25,307 bases of DNA from PRO6 sp049646625. Its GTDB lineage: Bacteria > Pseudomonadota > Alphaproteobacteria > Rhizobiales > Xanthobacteraceae. Below the pieces are notes generated by a model, which saw only the letters and a program-made list of their open reading frames with translations, did not search any database and was not told where the DNA came from. Where the stretch lies: the NCBI GenBank assembly GCA_049646625.1, contig JBARWE010000206.1, positions 1-25,307 on the forward strand, given 5' to 3'. Both the position numbers and the translations under genes were made by a program. How positions within the stretch are numbered: position 1 is the first letter of the stretch; each line of letters starts with the position of its first letter. This document shows positions 9,190 to 15,640 of the stretch, piece after piece.

Positions 9190-9291
9190 AAATCGCCGAT
9201 CGCCCCATCGGGGATCGGCAGAGTCCAAAGGGGGCGTCGGCTCTTTGGGCGCCCCTCGTATCCATGTTGCTCAATGGAGGATGTGGCTATG
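9190..9291 (+). promoter_or_regulatory. ROSE-type RNA thermometer in the hsp20 5' leader
   Basis: The leader ends with the ROSE signature. GTTGCTC (9266-9272) faces the Shine-Dalgarno GGAGGAT (9276-9282), seven bases before ATG 9289. Pairing gives C-G, U-A and C-G, then a G-G opposition, U-A and U-U, the weak mismatch-rich helix known to melt at heat-shock temperature. Two more hairpins lie upstream: 9195-9219 (GCCGATC with GATCGGC, bulged) and 9231-9255 (GGGGCG with CGCCCC). Multi-hairpin leaders of this form are typical of rhizobial small heat-shock genes. The 3' hairpin is clear; the 5' boundary is approximate. The rest of the 8898-9288 gap holds no gene I can support. Confidence 0.85.
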
Positions 9292-9753
9292 AGAGACTTC
9301 GATCTCACACCCATCTGGCGATCGACCGTCGGTTTTGATCGCCTCGTCGATCTCATCGATGATTCGCTCCGGTTGGCGGGCGAGGACAATTACCCGCCCT
9401 ACAACATCGCGCGGACCGGTGAGGACAACTATCGCATCTCGCTGGCTCTGGCTGGCTTCAAGCCGGAGGAGATCACCGTCACGGCGGAGCAAAACATGCT
9501 GACCGTGGAAGGCCGCAAGGCCGACAAGGATGATCGCGAGTACCTCTACCAGGGCATCTCCGGGCGTCCGTTCCGGCGTCAGTTCAACCTCGCCGACTAC
9601 GTCGAGGTGAAGGGCGCCTCGTTCGAGGACGGACTTCTGCAGGTCGACCTGGTGCGCGAGTTGCCGGAGGCCATGAAGCCGCGCCGGATCGCGGTCAAAT
9701 CGGGGCCTTCCCGCGGCGAACCCCAGCAAATCGAGCAGAAGCAAGCGGCCTGA
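9289..9753 (+). CDS. Small heat-shock protein Hsp20, class A (IbpA/HspA-like), 154 aa
   Basis: It starts MRDFDLTPIWRSTVGFDRLV, the standard N-terminus of rhizobial class A small heat-shock proteins. The alpha-crystallin domain spans about 35-135: YNIARTGEDNYRISLALAGF, KPEEITVTAEQNMLTVEGRK, then PFRRQFNLADYVEVKGASFE and DGLLQVDLVRELPE. The holdase keeps unfolding proteins soluble until ATP-dependent chaperones act. ATG 9289 is fixed by the family N-terminus and by the ROSE Shine-Dalgarno; the longer frame from 9025 is leader. Translation is expected to be heat-induced through the ROSE element. Confidence 0.95.
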   Translation: MRDFDLTPIWRSTVGFDRLVDLIDDSLRLAGEDNYPPYNIARTGEDNYRISLALAGFKPEEITVTAEQNMLTVEGRKADKDDREYLYQGISGRPFRRQFNLADYVEVKGASFEDGLLQVDLVRELPEAMKPRRIAVKSGPSRGEPQQIEQKQAA

Positions 9754-9787
9754 TCGGAAGTCCGATCGGGCCGGCTGGAGGTGGTCT

Positions 9788-9807
9788 CGCGTGGCCCCGG
9801 CCACGCG
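9788..9807 (+). repeat. Perfect hairpin between the two hsp20 genes
   Basis: CGCGTGGCC (9788-9796) and GGCCACGCG (9799-9807) form a 9-bp GC-rich stem with a 2-base loop. A second 7-bp hairpin (GATCGGA with TCCGATC, 9752-9767) starts at the stop codon of the first hsp20. Neither is followed by a T run. They may stabilise or process the transcript, or partly terminate it, between the two genes. Confidence 0.6.
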
Positions 9808-9854
9808 CGCCGCCCGTCTGAGATAGGAGAAACAACTGAGAAAGGAGACACAAC

Positions 9855-10355
9855 ATGAGCATGAGAGATCTCATTCCCTGGAACCGCAGCAGTAGCGTTC
9901 CGGTGCAGCGCGGAGAGGAAGGCGCGCCCTTCCTGACTTTGCATCGTGAGATGAACCGCTTGTTCGACGACGTCTTTCGTGGGTTCGAGCTCAGCCCCTT
10001 CCGCTTCGACCGCGTGTTCGACCGCGTCGGGTCGTGGCCGAGCATCGAGGTGAGCGAGAACGACAAAGAGGTGCGGGTCACGGCCGAGCTTCCTGGGCTC
10101 GAGGAAAAAGATATCGAGGTTCAGCTGTCGAATGGCACGCTCGCCATCAAGGGCGAGAAGAGGGCCGAGACAAAAGACAACGACAAGCTGTTCAGCGAGC
10201 GTTTCTATGGCCGGTTCGAACGGCGCATCCCCATTGATGACGTCGACGAGGACAAAGTGAGCGCGTCGTTCCGAAACGGAGAGCTCGTCATTACCCTGCC
10301 GAGATCGGCCGAGGCGCAACGCAACGTGAAGCGCATCGCGATCAACGGCAAGTAA
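9855..10355 (+). CDS. Second small heat-shock protein Hsp20, 166 aa
   Basis: A sequence-divergent Hsp20: MSMRDLIPWNRSSSVPVQRG, an amphipathic N-terminal arm (LHREMNRLFDDVFRGFELSP), then the alpha-crystallin domain (WPSIEVSENDKEVRVTAELP, GLEEKDIEVQLSNGTLAIKG, ERFYGRFERRIPIDD, NGELVITLP). A C-terminal IAI motif (KRIAINGK) would bind the domain groove in oligomers. It belongs to the type starting MSxRDLIPW rather than the IbpA type, so the locus encodes two classes that could co-assemble or specialise. Two copies of an AGGAGAnACAAC block (9825-9836 and 9843-9854) precede ATG 9855, the second providing the ribosome site. No ROSE-like leader is seen, so its control is probably transcriptional or through read-through from the first gene. 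Confidence 0.95.
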   Translation: MSMRDLIPWNRSSSVPVQRGEEGAPFLTLHREMNRLFDDVFRGFELSPFRFDRVFDRVGSWPSIEVSENDKEVRVTAELPGLEEKDIEVQLSNGTLAIKGEKRAETKDNDKLFSERFYGRFERRIPIDDVDEDKVSASFRNGELVITLPRSAEAQRNVKRIAINGK

Positions 10356-10371
10356 ACAGAGAAGAGACTTC

Positions 10372-10402
10372 GGCGGGCGGGAGCTCGCGCACTCCCGCCG
10401 CC
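10372..10402 (+). terminator. Possible terminator-type hairpin after the second hsp20
   Basis: A GC-rich imperfect inverted repeat (10372-10383 with 10392-10402, one bulged base, 8-base loop) starts 16 bases after the stop of the second hsp20. There is no T tract, so it may only stabilise the 3' end or attenuate transcription into the next gene. Confidence 0.45.
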
Positions 10403-10423
10403 ACCTCTGCGAAGGCGGCAGCA

Positions 10424-10897
10424 ATGTTGAAATTAGTCGAGAGCGAACGCAAGGATCCGACTGGGCGCGTCAGCACGTCGAAGACACCATTGACGGTCTC
10501 TTCTGTGTTTCCCGATGATGCGGTCGCGGTGATCTACCGGCCCGCCCGATCCGCGATGACATCGGGCAAGGCGTACACGCGGCATTGGAAGCTCCGCTTC
10601 GAGCGACGGACGCCGCCCTTTATCGAACCACTGATGGGTTGGACCGGTGGGGACGATCCGCTTACTCAGGTCGAATTGACTTTTCCGACCCGAGAATCTG
10701 CCGTGGCCTATGCGGAACGGCAGGGCCTCACCTTTATCGTCCATGGCCAAGATCATGCCCGCCACGGTCAGGATCATGCCCGCTACGCGCCGCGGGATCG
10801 CAGCGCCGATGAGGTCTGCGAGGATCGGGCACGACCAGTCGATACTCCTCTTGCCTTCGTCCGAGCAGCAAGCAGCGGGGACCGTCAGGCCGCATAG
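10424..10897 (+). CDS. NDUFS4-like complex I accessory-subunit protein (ETC_C1 family), 157 aa
   Basis: Residues 33-107 match the NDUFS4/ETC_C1 fold: AVIYRPARSAMTSGKAYTRH, WKLRFERRTPPFIEPLMGWT, then QVELTFPTRESAVAYAERQG and LTFIV. In bacteria and mitochondria this accessory protein stabilises the NADH-binding arm of respiratory complex I. The usual alphaproteobacterial protein is about 100 residues. Here an N-terminal extension of about 30 residues and a C-terminal tail of about 50 are added, the tail beginning with the doubled unit HGQDHAR. No other complex I gene is near, so this is probably a paralogue carried with the stress genes. The ribosome site before ATG 10424 is weak. Confidence 0.75.
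   Translation: MLKLVESERKDPTGRVSTSKTPLTVSSVFPDDAVAVIYRPARSAMTSGKAYTRHWKLRFERRTPPFIEPLMGWTGGDDPLTQVELTFPTRESAVAYAERQGLTFIVHGQDHARHGQDHARYAPRDRSADEVCEDRARPVDTPLAFVRAASSGDRQAA
10742..10783 (+). repeat. Two tandem imperfect 21-bp repeats inside the NDUFS4-like gene
   Basis: Units 10742-10762 and 10763-10783 share the 12-base core GATCATGCCCGC and encode HGQDHAR twice. The differences are silent or conservative between copies, which points to a recent in-frame duplication within the C-terminal tail. The two copies introduce His-rich composition. Confidence 0.7.
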
Positions 10898-10905
10898 GAG
10901 ATCGT

Positions 10906-11397
10906 ATGGCACGGATCACGACCATCGACTGCGAACGGGTCGTACCGAACCGCTTCGAGCTTGTGCTGCTCGCCGCAGCGCGCGCCCGTGCGTTGAGCCG
11001 CGGGCACACACCGCACGTGTCGCTGGATGGGGACAAGCCGACCGTCACCGCGCTTCGCGAGATTGCCGCCGGAGCAGTCGATCCGACCTGGCTCCGCCAA
11101 TGGTTGCTAAACTTGCAGCGCGACGACGTCGAGGAAGAAGTCGGACTCGACAATCCGAATGGGACCGTTGGGTCGTCCGCCAATGACTCTCGTGGTGCCG
11201 CTATTGCGGAAGCTGACGACACCACTCCAAAAGCTTCCCCCGGAAGCATCGCTAACCACAAAGTGACGAAAACGGAGAGACGTCATGTTCGACAGACTCA
11301 CAACACTCAACATCAAAGAGAACGTCATCGACGTTGTAAACGTCGTCCTCGGCGTGTGCCTGGCGCTCGCCCCCTGGGCGCTGGACTTCGCCGCTGA
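10906..11397 (+). CDS. RNA polymerase omega-subunit (RpoZ) paralogue, no stop before next gene
   Basis: Residues 1-79 match RpoZ: MARITTIDCERVVPNRFELV, LLAAARARALSRGHTPHV, then KPTVTALREIAAGAVDP and LRQWLLNLQRDDVEEE. The ALREIA and NRFELVLLAA motifs are those that contact the beta-prime subunit. Housekeeping alphaproteobacterial RpoZ is about 130 residues with an acidic tail. Here the similarity ends near residue 79, and the frame runs through low-complexity sequence into the start of the SPW gene, overlapping it by 113 bases. The last 40 residues are Arg/His-rich and look like out-of-frame translation of that gene, so a stop was probably lost or a 1-base indel occurred. GGAGATCGT lies upstream of ATG 10906. 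It may be a stress-specific omega subunit; this is inference. Confidence 0.75.
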   Translation: MARITTIDCERVVPNRFELVLLAAARARALSRGHTPHVSLDGDKPTVTALREIAAGAVDPTWLRQWLLNLQRDDVEEEVGLDNPNGTVGSSANDSRGAAIAEADDTTPKASPGSIANHKVTKTERRHVRQTHNTQHQRERHRRCKRRPRRVPGARPLGAGLRR

Positions 11398-11659
11398 GGC
11401 TACTGCAGCCTGGAACGCGTGGATCACCGGTGCTGCTATTGCACTCGTCGCACTCGGCGCAATCGTCGCCTTCAATGAGTGGGAGGAGTGGGTCAATCTG
11501 GCGCTCGGCGTCTGGGCAGCCATCGCCCCCTGGGCGGTCGCCTTTTCGGAAAATGCAGCTGCGAGGGGCGTGCACCTCGCGGTCGGCATAGCGGTGGCAG
11601 TTCTCGCCGCCGCGCGGCTGTGGTTCATGCATCGCAACCCACCACGAGTCACAGCGTGA
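11285..11659 (+). CDS. SPW-repeat family membrane protein, 124 aa
   Basis: A very hydrophobic protein with about four membrane segments arranged as two repeats. Each carries the SPW-type motif, here as APW: NVVLGVCLALAPWALDF and NLALGVWAAIAPWAVAF. Each is followed by a second helix (WITGAAIALVALGAIVAF; GVHLAVGIAVAVLAAARLWF). The SPW family has no defined function. It is a small inner-membrane protein placed among stress genes, a position comparable to HdeD-type membrane proteins in other stress loci, though not homologous by inspection. GGAGAG upstream of ATG 11285 supports the start, inside the tail of the omega-like frame. Confidence 0.85.
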   Translation: MFDRLTTLNIKENVIDVVNVVLGVCLALAPWALDFAAEATAAWNAWITGAAIALVALGAIVAFNEWEEWVNLALGVWAAIAPWAVAFSENAAARGVHLAVGIAVAVLAAARLWFMHRNPPRVTA

Positions 11660-11745
11660 CAGCGTGTGTGCATGCGAGGCCGACGTCGATGCCGGTCTCG
11701 CATGCACGGCCTCCAAAGTTAGTAGATACGGCGCTTGGAGAGAGA

Positions 11746-12066
11746 ATGCCAGATCACATCGAAGCGATACAGCGACGGCTGGAAGGCATGATTGCTGACG
11801 CTGAGTCACGGATGTCCAGAAACGGATCGATTCTGAGCTACGGGATGAAGATTCGCCGCGACACGGCGGAGGAGATCCTGGGTTTCGTCAAGAGCCTTGC
11901 TCGGACTGTAGCGACCGATGCGCCGGCCAGGAACCTCGGCTTCGATCCGGCGCAGGCTGAACCTTCGACACGGCGTTCTTCGCTAGAGATGCAAAAGCGG
12001 AACGCAGAGCGGTTCGACGCCCAATCGATCTCTCCACCTCTAACCAGCAGCGCAGCTTTACCTTGA
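11746..12066 (+). CDS. Small hypothetical protein, 106 aa
   Basis: A charged, soluble, mainly helical protein (MPDHIEAIQRRLEGMIADAE, SRMSRNGSILSYGMKIRRDT, AEEILGFVKSLARTVATDAP) with a disordered Ser/Pro/Arg-rich C-terminus. I recognise no family. TTGGAG lies six bases before ATG 11746. Its stop overlaps the TTG start of the antiporter gene (TTGA), which suggests translational coupling and perhaps a common task, such as a regulatory or assembly partner of the transporter; that is a guess from context. Confidence 0.65.
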   Translation: MPDHIEAIQRRLEGMIADAESRMSRNGSILSYGMKIRRDTAEEILGFVKSLARTVATDAPARNLGFDPAQAEPSTRRSSLEMQKRNAERFDAQSISPPLTSSAALP

Positions 12067-13397
12067 TCGCAACAATTGCCACTGGCCTTGGGCTCGCGCT
12101 GATCTTGGGTTTCCTGGCTGCGCGACTGAGGTTGCCGACCATTCTTGGCTATCTACTTGCAGGCGTGGCCATCGGGCCAAATACGCCGGGCTTTGTCGCG
12201 GACCTTGAGTTGTCGCAGCAACTGGCTGAGATCGGCGTCATTCTGCTGATGTTTAGTGTCGGCCTGCATTTTTCACTCGACGACCTGTTGGAAGTCCGCC
12301 GTATCGCACTACCTGGCGCACTCGCCCAGATCGCCACGGCGACCGCGCTCGGGGCCGCTGTAGCCATGTGGTGGGGCTGGAGCCTCCGCGCAGCGGTCGT
12401 ATTCGGGCTTGCGTTGTCAGTTGCGAGCACCGTCGTGCTGCTTCGTGCCCTGGAAGATCGTGGTGTACTTGAATCTGTCAATGGCCGGATAGCGGTCGGC
12501 TGGCTTGTCGTCGAGGATATGGCGATGGTCTTCACCCTCGTGCTTCTGCCGCCCCTCGCTGGCTGGCTTGACGGAGGTGCGCGCGGGCCCTTTATGCAGG
12601 TCGCAAACGAAAACGTCCTCCTGATTCTGGCCTTCACACTCGCGAAGGTCTCCGCCTTCGTCGGCATTATGCTGTTGGTCGGCCGCCGGGCCTTTCCGTG
12701 GTTGCTTGCACAGGTGGCGCGCCTCGGGTCCCATGAACTCTTTACACTCTGCATCATCGCCGTTGCTGTCGGGATTGCCTATAGCTCGGCTGAGCTCTTC
12801 GGAGTTTCCTTCGCGCTCGGCGCCTTCTTTGCTGGCGTGGTAATGCACGAGTCCGACCTCAGTCACCGTGCGGCCGAGGAATTGCTCCCGCTGCGGGATG
12901 CGTTTGCCGTTCTGTTCTTTGTTTCCGTCGGAATGCTGTTTGATCCGGCAATTCTAATCGGCCAGCCGTTGAAGATCCTTACCGTCGTTGCAATCATCGT
13001 CGTCGGCAAGACGCTCGCGGCATTTCTCCTCGTTCTCGCTTTACGCTACCCGCTCAACACCGCGCTCACAATTTCAGCGAGCTTGGCACAAATCGGCGAG
13101 TTCTCGTTCATCTTGGCCGGACTCGGCGTATCGCTTGGCCTGTTGCCAATCGAGGGACAACACTTGATCCTAGCCGGACTCAACCCACTCGTGTTTCGCG
13201 CACTTGGACCCCGCAGCCCCGGATTCGAGCGAGTTCAAAGCTTTCAAGGATTGCGGCGCGGCCGGAGGTTCCGGTACCCGAGTTGCCGACGAAACGCGAG
13301 CTGGTGGCGGCCTTGCGTGAACGCGGGATACCCGCACGGTCTGGCGGCGCCGCAGAACCTGCGATCCGCCTTCACCAGTGTCTATGTCGGCGACTGA
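12063..13397 (+). CDS. KefB/YbaL-type CPA2 cation:proton antiporter, C-terminally truncated
   Basis: Residues 1-381 form the Na_H_Exchanger membrane domain with about 11-12 helices and strong YbaL-type motifs: LPTILGYLLAGVAIGPNTPG, VILLMFSVGLHFSLDDL, SVASTVVLLRALEDRG, GWLVVEDMAMVFTLVLLP and LPLRDAFAVLFFVSVGMLF. The family exports K+ (or Na+) in exchange for H+. Near residue 372 LILAG joins LNPLVF directly, whereas relatives have about six more residues of the last helix there. After FRAL (residue 381) the sequence becomes unrelated and Arg-rich. The cytoplasmic RCK/TrkA-N domain that gates these antiporters is missing. A TTG start overlaps the preceding stop. The protein is either inactive or a gate-less variant. 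Confidence 0.85.
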   Translation: MIATIATGLGLALILGFLAARLRLPTILGYLLAGVAIGPNTPGFVADLELSQQLAEIGVILLMFSVGLHFSLDDLLEVRRIALPGALAQIATATALGAAVAMWWGWSLRAAVVFGLALSVASTVVLLRALEDRGVLESVNGRIAVGWLVVEDMAMVFTLVLLPPLAGWLDGGARGPFMQVANENVLLILAFTLAKVSAFVGIMLLVGRRAFPWLLAQVARLGSHELFTLCIIAVAVGIAYSSAELFGVSFALGAFFAGVVMHESDLSHRAAEELLPLRDAFAVLFFVSVGMLFDPAILIGQPLKILTVVAIIVVGKTLAAFLLVLALRYPLNTALTISASLAQIGEFSFILAGLGVSLGLLPIEGQHLILAGLNPLVFRALGPRSPGFERVQSFQGLRRGRRFRYPSCRRNASWWRPCVNAGYPHGLAAPQNLRSAFTSVYVGD

Positions 13398-13612
13398 GCA
13401 GTCGCAGAGGCATGCAGGATGATCTATCCAGCGCGAAGCAAGCCGCGGTAATGCAAAGTTGGTTCGGAAAGCGTGATCCAACGGGACGACCAAATGCTCA
13501 TGCAGACTCAGCCTGCTGTTGCGGGTTCTTCACGAGTAAGCATTTTAAAGATACCCCAGACCCATACCCCAGTTGGAAGTCGCGTTCTCACAACCCCTTG
13601 TTCTTGCTTGAC
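13398..13612. other. Unassigned stretch between antiporter and radC remnant
   Basis: I see no convincing gene here. One frame is open from 13283 to 13795 and includes LPTKRELVAALRERGIPARS near its start, but this shows no recognisable domain and joins the RadC remnant only by chance continuity. Around 13530-13600 the base composition is less GC-rich than in its neighbours. It looks like a junction of broken genes. Confidence 0.5.
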
Positions 13613-13795
13613 GTTCACGGCTCCGGTTTACTAGTGCACAACCATCCCTCCGGCGACCCGACACCGTCGGGCGCCGACGTGCAGATGACCAAGGCGATCA
13701 TCGATATCGCCGGCCCCTTGGGAATTTCGGTGCACGATCACATCATCGTCGGGCGCAGCGGCCACGCCAGCATGAAGGGCCTGCGGCTGATCTGA
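13613..13795 (+). pseudogene. radC: radC C-terminal remnant (JAB/MPN domain fragment)
   Basis: The last 60 residues of an open frame match the C-terminus of RadC: LLVHNHPSGDPTPSGADVQM then TKAIIDIAGPLGISVHDHII and VGRSGHASMKGLRLI, ending in TGA at 13795. The metal-binding HNHP plus downstream Asp of the JAMM motif (HxHx7SxxD-like) is intact. The N-terminal helix-hairpin-helix part and the first half of the JAB domain are absent, so this is a fragment. RadC-like genes are common on genomic islands, and a remnant here marks a past rearrangement. Confidence 0.85.
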
Positions 13796-13806
13796 GCGCT
13801 TTGTCC

Positions 13807-13926
13807 ATGCGCGGGCCTAGCCGTTCGAAGAACGGCGTTCTATCGAACGCCTATGGTCCCGCGCATCCACGTCTTGACGGCGGGTCCTTTAAGCAAGACG
13901 TGGATGGCCTGAACAAGTCCGGCCAT
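13807..13926. repeat. Cluster of nested palindromes (dispersed intergenic repeat type)
   Basis: Four inverted repeats are packed together. An outer stem (13807-13817 with 13856-13866, one mismatch) encloses two short hairpins, CCGTTC-gaa-GAACGG (13821-13835) and CGTTC-tatc-GAACG (13836-13849). Next is a perfect 13-bp stem (13864-13876 with 13894-13906). Last is ATGGCC (13904-13909) with GGCCAT (13921-13926). Elements with the last pattern are familiar in Bradyrhizobium-type intergenic regions. It lies between the radC remnant and the start of the denser chromosomal operon and could act as a bidirectional terminator. Confidence 0.75.
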
Positions 13927-13967
13927 GACGGCGCAAGGTGTTTCCGTCAAAACATGAAACGCTACGC

Positions 13968-14654
13968 TTACTGCCGCACCAGCAGCAAGGGGTCTGGCTC
14001 CTCCGGCACGCGGCGCCACTGCGCATTGTCGTCGGCCTGAAAGTGCCAGCTCTGGCCGTTAGCGGCGATGAGAATGATCTCGCCGCGCTCAAGCCGCCAC
14101 ATCACCGGGTTGAAGCCCGTGACCAGCGGCCCGCAGCCGCTGTTGAGGAACACCTTGAAATTGTCGTTGTCGGCCTCGGTGTTGGTCAGCGTCATATTGC
14201 AGATCGTGCGGCCGGAGCCGCGCATCAGCGCCCACTCGCCGATCATCTGGTCCATCGAGCGCGTCAGCGCGCGGGCGGCGGCGAGATCCTGCATCAGATA
14301 GACGCCCTCGCCGCTGCGTATGCCCTCGAAGATGCCGCTCTCCACCTCGGTCAGGTCGATCACTGCTTCGCCCGCGGCGTCCTGCAGCCGCACGATATCG
14401 AGGCCCTTGACGCTCCACGCGACGATGTCGCGGGTGAACGGCAGCGCGGCGGCGCAACCGCCGTCAAGCTCGATCCGCATGCCGTTGGCGGCCGGCTCGG
14501 TGGCAAGCGTCAGCACGCAGGTCTTGCCGCGCTCGGCGGTCGCCAGTTCCCATTGCCCGACCATCGCGCGCGCCAGCGCGCCGCCATCCTGCGCCAGCGC
14601 CGCCGGCGCGGCGAGCATGGCAAGCGCAATGACGCCGGCCGCCGGCCCGCGCAT
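13968..14654 (-). CDS. Exported protein with two Inh (AprI/Omp19-like) domains, 228 aa
   Basis: A signal peptide (MRGPAAGVIALAMLAAPAAL, cut after AQ) precedes two repeats of the small beta-barrel found in the Inh protease inhibitor/Omp19 family. Repeat 1, about 30-115: MVGQWELATAERGKTCVLTL and GGCAAALPFTRDIVAWSV. Repeat 2, about 135-222: MIGEWALMRGSGRTICNMTL and SGCGPLVTGFNPVMWRLERG. Each repeat has a Cys pair (TCVLTL with GGCAA; ICNMTL with SGCG) that could form the family disulphide. Inh proteins bind metalloproteases; that role is not shown here. The ATG shares one base with the stop of the dehydrogenase gene (TGATG), so it is translated in the ABC operon, an unusual setting. Confidence 0.8.
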   Translation of the reverse strand: MRGPAAGVIALAMLAAPAALAQDGGALARAMVGQWELATAERGKTCVLTLATEPAANGMRIELDGGCAAALPFTRDIVAWSVKGLDIVRLQDAAGEAVIDLTEVESGIFEGIRSGEGVYLMQDLAAARALTRSMDQMIGEWALMRGSGRTICNMTLTNTEADNDNFKVFLNSGCGPLVTGFNPVMWRLERGEIILIAANGQSWHFQADDNAQWRRVPEEPDPLLLVRQ

Positions 14655-15640
14655 CACCTGCCCTTAGCCGGCGTTTCCGGCACCGGCGTCAGCGGCGGCT
14701 TGCCGGCGAACCAGGCCTTGAGGTTATCGACCACAAGCTGCTCCATGGCGCGCCGCGTCACCACCGTGGCCGAGCCGACATGCGGCAGCAGCACGGTGTT
14801 GGGCAGTGCCCGCAATTCGTCCGACACCTTCGGCTCCCGCTCGAACACGTCGAGGCCGGCGCCGAGAATGGTGCCGGCTTTCAGCGCGGCGGTCAGTGCC
14901 GCCTCGTCGATCACCGTGCCGCGCGCGACGTTCACCACCACGCCCTCCGGGCCGAGCGCTTGCAGCACCTCGGCGTTGATCAGGTGGCGCGTCGCCGCGC
15001 CCCCCGGCGTGATGACGATCAACGTCTCGACATCGCGCGCCATCTCCATCAGGTTCGGGTAGTGCTTGTAGGCAACGCCCTCGACCGGCCGGCGCGAGTG
15101 ATAGACCACCGGCACCTGCATGGCATCGAGCCGGCGCGCCACCGCCTTGCCGATGCGGCCAAGCCCGACGATACCGACGGTGCGGTCGCGCAGCGAGCCG
15201 CGCGTCAGCGGATAGTCGCCACGGGTTTCCCACTGGCCGCTGCGCAGATAGCGGTCGGCACGGACGAATTCGCGCAGCGTGGCGATCAATAGCCCGAGCG
15301 CGGTGTCGGCGACCTCCTCGGTCAGCACATCCGGGGTGTGGGTGACGATAATGCCGTGCTCGCGGGCATAGGCCGAATCGACGTGATCGTAGCCGACGCC
15401 AAAGCTCGCCACCATCTCAAGCTTGGGAAAGCGCGCCAGCACCGAACTGTCGGTCGCCACCAGCCCCGTCACCGCAATACCACGGATGCGCGCCGCCACC
15501 TCGTCGGCGAGCCGTGTCAGTTCGTTCTTGCTCTCGATGGTGTGGGCGACGAACGGCGCCGCGAACCCCGAATTGATCACCGGTTTGACCGGCCCGTAAA
15601 TGAGAAGATCGATCGCATCCTCAGAGGTCGCCGTCGCCAT
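14654..15640 (-). CDS. D-isomer-specific 2-hydroxyacid dehydrogenase (glyoxylate/hydroxypyruvate reductase type), 328 aa
   Basis: A cytoplasmic NAD(P)-dependent enzyme. The Rossmann motif is GIVGLGRIGKAVARRLDAMQ, followed by YHSRRPVEG, whose Arg-Arg fits NADPH preference. The substrate and catalytic residues lie in VASFGVGYDHVD, NVARGTVIDEAAL (Arg), GAGLDVFEREP (the catalytic Glu region) and LLPHVGSATVVTR (His). Such enzymes reduce glyoxylate, hydroxypyruvate or other 2-oxoacids; the substrate here is unknown. ATG 15640 follows AAGGA by about seven bases and overlaps the permease stop by one base. Its place in the ABC operon suggests it acts on the imported compound or its breakdown product. 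Confidence 0.92.
   Translation of the reverse strand: MATATSEDAIDLLIYGPVKPVINSGFAAPFVAHTIESKNELTRLADEVAARIRGIAVTGLVATDSSVLARFPKLEMVASFGVGYDHVDSAYAREHGIIVTHTPDVLTEEVADTALGLLIATLREFVRADRYLRSGQWETRGDYPLTRGSLRDRTVGIVGLGRIGKAVARRLDAMQVPVVYHSRRPVEGVAYKHYPNLMEMARDVETLIVITPGGAATRHLINAEVLQALGPEGVVVNVARGTVIDEAALTAALKAGTILGAGLDVFEREPKVSDELRALPNTVLLPHVGSATVVTRRAMEQLVVDNLKAWFAGKPPLTPVPETPAKGR

Noticed and set aside
10742..10783. Possible CRISPR-like or other repeat array
   Set aside because: There are only two adjacent imperfect copies without spacers, inside a coding frame and in phase with it.
13283..13612. Complete RadC-like protein from 13283 to 13795
   Set aside because: Only the last 60 residues match RadC; the upstream part has no helix-hairpin-helix or JAB sequence and appears to be chance open frame.
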